From Cliona cf. orientalis (Eukaryota > Porifera > Demospongiae > Clionaida > Clionaidae), in the NCBI GenBank assembly GCA_963930775.1, contig OZ005703.1, forward strand, positions 5,828,001-5,892,000: a DNA stretch of 64,000 bases. The letters run 5' to 3'. The notes under the pieces are model-generated. The model was not told the DNA's origin. It saw nothing but the letters and a program-made list of their open reading frames with translations, and did not search any database. The translations under genes were made by a program, and so were the position numbers. Every line of letters starts with the position of its first letter. Position 1 is the first letter of the stretch. Below are positions 23,259 through 34,500 of this stretch, in pieces.

Positions 23259-24171
23259 TTAAGTAGTAGGTGCCAAATGAATACCAGTCATGCTATAGGC
23301 AACGTTTGTATCAGTATTCGGGTCAATATCCTCATATAATATTGGACCTATTGTCTCCTTTAATTGTTGAAGTTCCAATTGTAGCTGTCTTTTTGAAATA
23401 CAAGTAGCAACTAACAAACCAATCACAACAGTTGCTCCAATGATGAAGCCCATAAGTAAAACACCAAAAGTGATAGCAACTTCAAAAAACCATGGGCTCT
23501 TCACTATTTCCACATTACCAGGGTTACGATCAGAGAAATTTGTTGATACTATTGTGCTGGTAACATTTGGGATACAAGTGTCGTCATTATCAGTAACATT
23601 TTGAGTGACAATGTCATGGCTGCAATTGCAATTGCACTGGGGAATACTTCCAGTCCAGCTTCCATTAAGTAGGCATGTTCTGGTTGAAAGTGAATCCACA
23701 ATTGAGGCAAAAGTATAATGCAGTGGATCCACTCTTTGTTTCACTGTAGCAAGCAATCCCGTTGCTAATACCAAGGGAATGGTAAGGTGGATCACACGAA
23801 ATGTTTGAGGGAAGCGATGTGTTATCACCAAGAAGAAGAGGATCACAAGCTAGCTATAAGAAAATGTCCAAAATGTTATCACTAGCTTGATAGGGTATCA
23901 GTGGCTAATAGTGGCTTACCAAGGTTGATAATTCCAGTGATACCAACTGTATACGTCGCATTACTGGCTGTAGCTGAGAAGCAGTATCGTGGTTCTATCA
24001 CAGGCTCAATTGAAACACTGACCAGTACTGTATCATTAGTTGAATTTGCTTCACTTGATCGTGAAAGACTGTTACAATCATCACCTGGCCCATATCGAAT
24101 ACCACAAAACTTATTGTTAGGTTCTTGTTCGTTCAGAAACATACAAACAAAACTGAAAATGTTTGGATCAA
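23259..24171 (-). pseudogene. Sushi receptor remnant, copy B'
   Basis: Only the last two exons of the minus-strand receptor survive (23920..about 24171 and 23259..23849). Relative to copies A' and C', 14 nt are missing near 23686 inside the CCP domain, which shifts the frame and leads to a stop. The C-terminus is also altered: the usual stop is lost and translation would run to GIHLAPTT. Similarity ends abruptly at about 24171, and protein-tyrosine-phosphatase exons follow. The membrane-span frame is still open. The long frame here that begins MILFFLVITH is not the ancestral reading frame of the ectodomain. Confidence 0.85.
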
Positions 24172-24501
24172 ACATGAGTGAGTGCGTGTCGACAAATTAG
24201 ATTAGCCATGATGCAGGGGGAAGGAGGGAGGGCCGGGGCAAGGGGGAGTTTTGGTGTTACTTATGGAGACTGAGGGAACAGAGATTATAGATATATTATA
24301 GAGAGACCAGGAATGAGTAAGGGAGGGGTCAAACTGATGTGGCCTATTGCACTTCTTATGAAAGTATAGTTTGGAGAGGCCCATGCAGCCAATGGAGACC
24401 ATTGACCACTGTAGCTGCAAGAGTGGCCATCCTGGCCTACCCTTACAGTTAGCCTGTCTAGCTGATCTGTTATATCTAGTGGGTGGGTGAGTGTCTCTCA
24501 C

Positions 24502-25107
24502 CGTTCCTCCCTCAGTCAGGTCACACAGCATGACGATGCATTTGCTCTTGAACTCCCAAATCATTCTCCAGAAATCTCCGACAGTGTTTAGCAGAGGAGC
24601 CTGAGCAGCGATGTAAGCATTACGCTTCTTGTAACCCTGCAAGACAAATGCAGAGATTGGTTGAAATGACATCATGCTACGTAATGAATCAACATAATTG
24701 TAAGTATGGTAGCCATGGTTCTTACATCAATGAAGCTTGCATTGACGTAGTCTGCTCCCGGGGTACCAGTTGGTCGAAGGCGGGCACAATTCGTGTTGAC
24801 TGAAGACAAAAAGAATCAATGAGTGAGTTTTGTGTGTACTTTATGCATGCATTATTATATTATTATAATAATATTATTATAAGCAAGTGTAAAAGCATGC
24901 AAGAGTGTGTGTACGTATGTGTATTTAAAAGACAACAGTACTGCTAATTACATTACTGATTTCAGAACAGCATAACAATGAATGTGAATGTGTGTCATTT
25001 CCCTCACAAGGTAGTCTGTCCTGGTATCTGTTCTTAGTGCTGTTGTAGTGTTGTAGAGCATCAGATTGATCCTTGTCTGTCGGCTGACGACTCACTGAGC
25101 CAAGAAG
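24502..25107 (-). pseudogene. Receptor tyrosine phosphatase, N-terminal half of catalytic domain (fragment)
   Basis: Three joined exons on the minus strand: 25008..25107, 24726..24799, 24502..24636. They read NRYQDRLPF, then DYVNASFID, then GYKKRNAYIAAQAPL, DFWRMIWE and IVMLCDLTEGG: the hallmark N-terminal motifs of the classical PTP fold (substrate pTyr loop, core strands). Splice junctions are clean and in phase. The rest (WPD loop, HCX5R loop) is missing to the left, where copy B' begins. It lies about 400 bp downstream of, and on the same strand as, the large ITAM receptor, which has its own stop codon, so I treat it as a separate broken gene. It could be an alternative 3' end, though phases do not join directly. 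Confidence 0.75.
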
Positions 25108-25510
25108 CTGAAGTGACACAAGGCAACACAGACAGGGAGGGAGGGAGATACATGTGTTGTAGCACATATATGGTTAAATTACAGCTACCACAAGTGCTGG
25201 TACCTATGTATGTATGCACACTGTATATGTGACTATGTGCATGCGCGAAGGTGAGCAGATAGGAAATTCAAGTTCATATGTCAGGTTCAATTGTATAATA
25301 TTATACTGGCCATGGTTAATTCAGTAGTAGCTGACGCTATATTATTATTATAATATATGCACTAGCTGATGAGATAAAAATTATGAGTAGCACTCCAAAA
25401 ACTATCAAAGGTGTTCCTATATCTACAATGACCGACTATCCCCCTAATAATGTTACAATGCAGTAATAATGAATTATGGACTGTCATTGATCATCTTGTG
25501 CGGCAGTTGG

Positions 25511-28500
25511 CTAAGTTAAAGGAGTCTCAGCAGCTTTACTAGTGTTGCCATGGATACTGGTGGTTGTCATGGGGACATAGAGTGGGCACTGGATGAACCC
25601 ATAGTCTTCAGTTGATGCCATTGGCTGCAGGTACACTGCCTCCACCTCTGTGGGCTGGGGCTTAGCCAGGGGTGGAATTTTAACATTCTCATAAGTAGCT
25701 GTAGCCTGATTATACTTGTCCAGTATTTCATACTCATGATCAGTGGTTTCAATGGTTTCATAAACCTCTCTGTCTTCGTCAGTGGTGAGAGACAGATCAC
25801 TTAACATCACACTCCCTGACACTTCGTATGGTAAGGGTCTGTTTAAGAGAACAGCATTAAAAATTATTAGAAATTGATCTGTTGAATATATTTACTCTTG
25901 ATTTGGACTGAATTGAGATCTTTGGCTTCTAAGTACCAGGGCAACAATAACAATTATGGCTATGGTTGCTGCAATAATGAGCACCACAGCTATCACTCCA
26001 CCTACAACTCCACCTATGATACCCACTGTGTTGTCAGAGCTGGATGGGGTAGCAATGGACATTCGATTTCCAGGACGCACAGGAGCTGTAAAAATAGAGA
26101 GATTGATGCGTGTTAAACAATGTCATTATGCAACAAAAGAAAACAGGGAGGCAGATAACAATAAGAGTAGCTGTAACTCTTTGATGTTCAGTTACCTGAC
26201 ATTCCAGCTACTGTCGACGTTCTAACAGTGATATCGTATTCAGCTCCTGATTGGAGTCCTGAAATAACAGCTTGATTCTGTGTCCAAGGAACAGTCACGG
26301 TTCCTCCTAATTCACTCTGCCTCTTCCTAGAGTCAATGATGATGGTGTATGTGACAATATAGTTAGCCAATCCCTTCAGCTCCACCAAAGTGAATTTGTT
26401 CCAGCTCACTCCTATGGAGGTAGGGTTAAATCTCACAAATACAACATTCTCTGGTGGAGGGGGCACTGAAATGAAAAAGGAATATTATGTGAACCTTTAT
26501 ACATTGTCTCTGATCAATGAATTGCTTACCTCCTTCCTGGATGAAACAATAGGTTTGATTTTCTTCCCCACATCCAGCCAGATTGATGGCCTTCACTATG
26601 ACACTGTAGGGCACTTCAGCAGCTGAAAAATTAATGTGCAGCAATGATACTATAATATGCATAATCTAATACAGCAATATTATACCGAGTCCAATGACGG
26701 ATGCCTCTCTTCTATCAACAAACTGCTTATCCACAGCAGACTGGATGACCTCCCTGGTGCCTGGCCTGTGCTCTAGTCTGTTCACTATCACTTGATAGCT
26801 GACCACTTCACTGCCCAGCAGGGTAGGCAGATCCCAGGAGAAGGAAAGCTCAGATGGCGAAGAACTCACAGCACAAACCAAGTTCCCAACCTTACCAGGT
26901 ACTACAATTAATGATAAAATTTTATGAATTTTTGTACTACAAGGTGCATAGGAACTCACAGTCAGTATTAACTTGCACTGTATCCGTACCAAATGTATAA
27001 CCGTCAATTCGAGCCTCTGGGATGTTTACGACAGAGCGACAATTGTACAGGCCTCTGTTTGTTGTTGTAATGTCACTGAAAATGAGCTCTCTAGTTTGAG
27101 GATTCATTCGTGGATTACTGGACTCTATAGTGGGCACTTCAGAGCCACCAGGGGCCACCCATACGATGGTGGGTGGAGAGAAAAGATTCTCCACTTGAGT
27201 AGCAGTGCAATTGAGGGTCATGACCTCTCCACATCCATCCAATTGACGACGAGACACAATGGAAATAGTAGGAGGTCGGGAGGGAAGAGCTAGAGATGTT
27301 TGAAAACAGAATGAATCATGAGAATTATTAACATGCAACATTAGCTTACGTTTCACTGCCAAGTTATAAGTTGCAGTATCACTATTGCTGATGATTAGTG
27401 GAAAATTGTCTGTAGGTCTAACAGAGACGGTCAAAGTGTACTCTCCTGAACTATTACTGGTGGCAGGTAGAAATGGTAGGAGAATTCTGTATGGTGGAAC
27501 TGAGGTCTCTTGTGGGGTATCGTCTCCAGACCATGTCCCGGTAACAGTGACATCAGTGTCCACACTTGGATCCAGCTCAACTTCACCAATAACAGTGAAG
27601 TTGGTTCCATTGTAGGAATTTTCTGGAGGAGAGGGAACTCCCACATTGAGAATGGAAACTGGAAAGAGAATGAATCATAATTAATGCTCTAAAGGAAGAT
27701 TCTGAAGCTTACCCCGAACACTGACATTTTGTTTTGCGCTACTATTTAGGGGTTAATACCAGCTTGAGGTATGACAATCCGGGCTCGACAGCTGTACTGA
27801 CCAGCATGGGAAGAGCGGACAGGGTTAAAGATCAACAACCTTCTTGCTGCTGTGTTGGAAGTGTCCATTTGTTGTCCCTCAAGGACTCCAGACCTAGCAC
27901 CAACAAAGTCCCAATTCAACACAGGCACTACCAACACATAGTCTTGAGTGGAAGCAAAGCAGCTGAGGGTATGAGACTGGCCAGCAAGAGGTGGTGGACC
28001 AGCTTCGATGCTCACATCAGGAGGAGGCAGTCCTAGGAGAGAGAAATACCAATAACCTAGCTACGGTGATATTTACTGCTTAGCTACTTGTAACATTGAC
28101 TTCAACTTCAGTCATATTTGCATCACTTGGGTCAACATTTGAAACTTGGGCAGACACTACAATGGCTGAACAGGTGAAGGTTCCAGCATTGCTCGTCGCC
28201 AGAGGGTTGGAAGATATGAAAGAAAGAATAGTCTGGAACTCCATATCCGTAGTCATGGTAACCCCTGATGGCGTTGGTGCCCCAGGTCCAGAGAAGGTTG
28301 GAACAGTAACCATGAATCCAGTGTCCACTCCAGTCCTGTTGGGAGTGATGGTACAGGTGAGAGAGAAAGTGGTCCCTTCATAGAGAGGAGCGCCACGACT
28401 CAGCTTAATACGGACAGATTCAGGAGGTGGCACTATTGGTGCAATATGATAATGCATAAAAATTTGATTATTCTTATTATACCAGGCTTACATTTCACTG

Positions 28501-31500
28501 ACACAGTGAATGTTTGATCAATGGTGTGGTTGTCTACTATCGCTGGGATGGTTAGCAGTGTCTTGCATGAATACCCTCCTGCCTGAGAAGTGTAGAGGCT
28601 GTTAAAAGTGAGTCTGCTAGTGAGAACAGTGTTGGTGGTTGGACCAACGTCATACACAGTAAAGTTAGGATTGCCTTCACTGATAACGGCATCATTCTGA
28701 TCAAGCCACTGCACAGCCAGAGTAGCTGAAGGAGATAAAAACCGATTTCTGCTGACATTGCAGATGAGTGTGTATCCAGAGAGCCCAGCAATTGAGCTGC
28801 CTTCATCAGTGACGGGGACAACAGTTTGAACTGGAAAATCTGATGTTAAATATAAAGGCATTAATACACTACAGTAGAACAAAAACATCACTTTTTATGT
28901 ACCTCCAATAATTATATTTCGTGACACTGCATATGTTGTCCCAGTGACATAGGTATCATTCTCAGGAGTAATTGTAACTACACATGTGTATGTTCCAGTG
29001 TCATTGACTATCAAGGGGTTGAGCCTGACAGTAGTGGTGTATGGAGGCATGTACATTGGGGCGCTCATCACAATGATCCGATTCCCATCATTAGTCAGGC
29101 TGGTCCCGTTCCTATTCCAGGTTCCCAGTACTGTGACTGGGGTGTTCACAGCAGTATCCAGAGTAATGCTACAAGTAAAGGTGAGATCTAACCCATCAAA
29201 GAAGCCCTCGTCCAAAGGAGAGCCAGTGTTGACCACCAGATCACGGCGTGGAGGAACTGAAAGAACAAACTATGAAACTTATTATTGTGCAGGAGATCCG
29301 TACATACTTTGCACTACAAGGATTGTTGTATTTGTCCCTCGAACAGTAGTAGTCCTTGGAACAGAGAGCGTGGCAATACAGGTGTAGACACCTCCGTGAG
29401 CAGTAAGCAGAGAGGAGAAGGAGAGGGAAAGAGGACCAGAGGTGCCTTCACCAGACACTTCAACTCCAGGTTGACCAACTCCTGGTCCCTCCCATCGTAA
29501 AGAGGGGGCAGATGAGAGACCAGGGATGACTATTGCTGAGCAGGTCAGGTTGTGAGGTAGTCCAGCAGTGGATGAACCAGAGGACACAATCGATACACTC
29601 AGAGCAGGAAGAACTGAAAGAGAAGAGAAAATTCAATAAGCTAGAGTACTTATTGTGGTAACTTACTCTCACCTGGAATGTTAACAGTTTGTTGTCCTAT
29701 CTCACTCATAGTGATAAAGCCAGGTCCCAGTGGTGGTCTAGCCACAGCTCGGCAGGTGAAGGTAGTATCTTCAGTGCTGAGTGGAGTCAAGGTGAGCTGG
29801 CTAGTGAAAATTGGTCTGGAACCCTCAAGAGCAGAGAGAGTGTCTCTACCACCACTCTGCAGTTGAGCATTTCCTCTGAGCCATGTGACATCTGTATCCT
29901 CTAATCTAATGTCACTATCAGTAGCGGTATTAAGGTAGATGGTGCAAGTGAGAGTGAGAGAGACTATCCCAGCATAGTGAGGACCAGAGGGAACAGTGAT
30001 GTTGATAGCAGGAGTAGAGACTGTAAAGGAAAGAGTTATTATGAGTTAGCAATAAATAGGACAGACTACTTACTTTGGACAGTGATTCTCACTTGCATAT
30101 CAGTGGTCTGTGGTGTTTCAAGAGCTGCTGAGGCTATAGATCCACCACAGGTATATACATCACTATGAGAGGTCCTCAGTGGGTCAAATATCAAAGTAGA
30201 CAGTGCAAATAGAGCACCAGTTAAATTAGAGAGAGTGATACCACTTCCATTGGTTGTATTTATTGCTCTTCCTCCAACAGTCCAAGCAACACTTGGTGGA
30301 TTGACAAAGCCACTAATGGCTGATACATTACAGGCCAGTGAGTACATCTCCCCAGCTGTGGCAATGCCTGAACGCTCAATACTGACTTGGATAGCATTGG
30401 AAGGAACTAAGGAAAAAATTGAGGTAAAACTAAAATCTGAGTGCATAAAGAGCTTACCGTTTACTTGTACAGTGAAGTTTTGTGAGACTGTCACTGAATC
30501 TCTAGTGACTCTGCACACATAGACCTGATTATGGATACTGTCATTGGCTACAGAGAACATCTGATTGAGCTCTTGGATACTGGTAGAGGCAATACTAGCA
30601 ACCACTTCTCCATTCCTGAGCCACTCGATCCTAGTAGCTGGAGTGACACTCCTACAAGCGGCAATGGCTGGCTGACCAACATAAAACTGATCATGAGCAA
30701 TGGATACACCTAGTAGTACATGTACACATGAAGCATGCACTTCACAGATAGTAGTAGCATATATATACACATGTACCATTCAGCTCCACAGTCTCTTCAA
30801 ATGAACCTCTGACATTACTGATTTCACAGGTAAAACTACCCAGAAAGTTTGCAACATCATCATTAAATAGAATGTTCTCATAAGTTGAATTCTCAGGGAA
30901 TATCAGCCTCTGGCTCCGCTCGTAGACAGAGTCATCCACCAGAATACCATTCTTCTTCCAAGTAACAGTAGTAGGAGGGCCTCCAGTGGAGGTACAAGTT
31001 AGGGTAGTGTTAGGATCATACAATAAAGAAGTAATCACAGGAGAACCTGCAGTGAGTGATTGTACTTCACATTTAGATATAATATTTGCATATAAAATTA
31101 TCGTGGTCTAGCATGCACTCCTTGCATCCCTTATGAACTGAAAGTTTGGGAGAGAAAATGCAAATTTTGGACTGTTCAGCATTAGCACTGTCAAAAGTAT
31201 ATATATGTACATGAATGTTAATTAATTCAACTGCAGCTTACCAGCTCCCTGAGAGTATACTCCGACATAGATGTTCTGGCTGGTTCCACTAGTATCAGGT
31301 ATCTCACAGCGATACACTCCACTTGGAGATGTACCTCCACTGCGATATAAAGCCACAGCACTGGAAACTTGCTCTCTGCTAAACACAGTACCAGCAGAAG
31401 GCACTGGTGTGCCATCAGGTAAGTACCACTCCCTGGTCACACTGGCTGCATTAGGTGTCTCACTATCGCCACAACACTCCAAGCTGGGAGTCAGGCAGAA

Positions 31501-34500
31501 CAGAGCTGACATGAAGAAACTACTGCCAATATCAGTCACAGTCACAACACTGTTGTTACCATAGAGCTGACCATCCAGGAGAAAACCAAGGTCTGGGAGC
31601 AGTTTATAGAAGTCACAGCATAACCAATAATACCTTAACAGCTCACCTTGTGGTTCTGAGGTATTAACAGTCAAATTGACAGAAAAAACTTGATCGAAAG
31701 TGAGATGATTAAGGCCTTCAATCTTAAAGATATAGCTGGTTCGTGGTGGCAGTCCAATAGCTGTGTATTCTCTGCTACTCTCACTAAGAGAAGCAACACG
31801 TCCAGCACTCGGATCAGACAAAGGATAGTAGATTACGTGATAAAAGAAATAACTGTCAAATGGCTGATTAAGATCCTGACACGGAATGGGGTCCCACTGG
31901 ATGGTGACACTGGTGACACTAACAGAACTGGCTGTTGGAGGTGGAGGCGGCCCAGAAGCTGTGATATCATCATTATATTATTATCATCATAGTTCAACAC
32001 CCAGTACATAAAACTCACCAGCTATCATAGTGGTAGCTGTAGCACTGTTGGATAGTTCACTGGTGTCAACTCTATTCATAGCTCTAAGTGTGATAGAGGA
32101 ATACATACTGTCCTCCTCCACTGGAGTGTCAGAACTGTTCTCAATGGTGTATTCTCTCAGTGAACCATCAGTTATTATCGCTTGGACTGGTGGAAAGATG
32201 CTTTCATTGCCACTGCACTGGTTAACTGTGAATTGATAAGTGAGAATATAACTGTCGACCGATCCTTCTGGCTGCTCCCAGGTCAAACGAATGGAGATGG
32301 TCATACCAATTGCCATCAGGTTGGTGGGGGCTGGGAGGGGAGCTGTAAAAGAAGACAATACCTGAAGTACAGAGAAAGGAATAAAGAGATGGAAATATAC
32401 CAACAGTGACATTCGCTGAACCAGACATTGTTCCACCAGAAGAGATGGTAGCTTGGCAGGTATAGCTACCACTTCTAGCTGCATCAATTGTGACAGTGCT
32501 GGTGTATGTTGCAATGTCTATCATCACAGCAGGTACTATTCTATGTGGTAGAAATATTATCCTCTCAGGTCCACTCCATTCGGTACTAACATTCACTGGA
32601 ACATCTATTGCTGGACTTAACTGCACAGTGCAGGACAGGTTGGAGGATGATCCAGCAATTACTCTCATGGGATAAGTGACCCTCACATTCACAGGGGCTT
32701 CCACTAAAGAATAATTTTGAATCAATAACATACAAACTAGCTATACGAGTGTAACTGTGAGTTACACAGCAATATGTTAAGGGATGCAAAAAAGGTAAAG
32801 ACTCTATTATTATGATACGGTGTACAAGTACTTACAATTGATGTTCACAGTAACACTTCCCTCCAGCACCTCCCCCTCTACGGTGGCTCGACATGTATAC
32901 ACTCCAGCATCAGACACCCTCAGTGGAGAGAACTGAAGTTGACTGGTGTTAGCAAGCTGAGTACCATTGCTATCAAACCATTGATAAGTTGCTGGATTAG
33001 AAGTGCCACTGACAGAGCAGTCCAATGAGTAGGTCTGACCAGCAGTAGGAATGCCAGCAGCAGAAGGAGTGATCACAACATTCACTGTGGATAAGAGCAG
33101 GTAGAACTAGAGCTCTCTCGAGCACAAAGTGATCCTCAGCGCGTTGCATGGCATTAGCTACTTGCTTCAACAGTGGCATGCAGAAAAGTGGGTAGCTCAG
33201 AATTATAAGGGCTGGGACTGGGGCGAGACAGAGATGAGGCTAATAATAATAATATTATACTTGCACAGCAGTATTATTCAAGGTTCAACCGCTCATAGCA
33301 GCAACAACGTTAACCCTGGTGTGTTGTATCGAACTCCACACTGTGGTGGCGACGTAAATTCAACCTCCCTCACTGTAGCCTAACCTCCAATTCTTGGGGA
33401 CTTAGCTAGCTACATCTCAACTTGAAGGACTATGATGCAAAGCCTTGCCACAAGACTGAAGTACACTGAGTAATTACCCAATATTATTGCAACTCACTTG
33501 GGTTCAAGCACTGTAATGCCATGCATGCATACAAGCCAGAGAGTCGAAGGGTACCACAAGGATACAGGCAGCTAAGCGATAGAGTTGAAAAGAAGCCACT
33601 GTCATCCCACGATCGTCAAAAGCTCACCAGTGGATTGAGCGGTGGGACTGATGCAACCGCGCATGCGCTGGGGGTTATAGATGTATATACCGTATATAGC
33701 ACACAACCTATTTAGCTATACGTTAAGTCATGGCTATTGCTAGCTTGGGCAAAGTCAAGAAGCATAGAATCGGCAAATGACGCCAAAACTGGCTAACAAA
33801 GTATTTTTGGAGAAATCCACACAAATCATGCATTTGGAACGCCATAAGGAACCTTACAAAACTTCAAATTGGACTCGAAAACGAGGTATGTAGCAGCTAG
33901 CATGGTGCTTCAGTTGTTGATGCCTCAGTAGAGGTCTCCGTTGTTTGTACCTCAGTTGAAGACATTTCAGTTGTTTCAGTTGTTGTAGGTACAATGGTAG
34001 TGGTTGCTATAGATGTAGCTGGCGACTTAGTGGTAGTCTATGATGGCGACTCAGTGGTAGCCTCGGTGATTTGGCGGTAGTTGGTATTTCAACTGAAGTT
34101 ACAGTCTCTTGTAATCAATACTAAAAGTCCTAGAAAGGGAAGGACCAGGGGCACTCTCTCGGCGACTCCTATTCGCAGTGCAGAGAAGTTTTCCCAGGTA
34201 TGTACATGGATGCTATATATCAGTGCATTGACTGCTCCATGTCTGTTTGTTTGAGTATCACATGCAGCTCTAACGGCAACTTACTGACGGAACAGAGCTA
34301 AGCAGAGATCCACCTGACCGGACTAGATCTATACTCTAATGGACAGAACTCACCCCTTTTTTGTTACCAGGGATGTTGTAATTCGTTTTTCTTTCCGGGC
34401 TTTTCCTCTCTCACAGTTTTTCCTTAATCAAAGGTTTTTTAGGTGTGAGAGGTTTTTTCACATGGGTATAGTTGGCCGCATACCCTAAAACTGTGTACAG

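Noticed and set aside
23259-23846. 195-residue open frame beginning MILFFLVITH as a complete gene
   Set aside because: Comparison with the intact copy shows that its N-terminal part is in the wrong frame of the sushi exon; the open frame arises from a 14-nt deletion.
24502-25107. PTP exons as the cytoplasmic end of the ITAM receptor
   Set aside because: The receptor has its own stop at 25511, the phase after its membrane exon (2) does not match the PTP exon start (0), and the PTP domain is incomplete.
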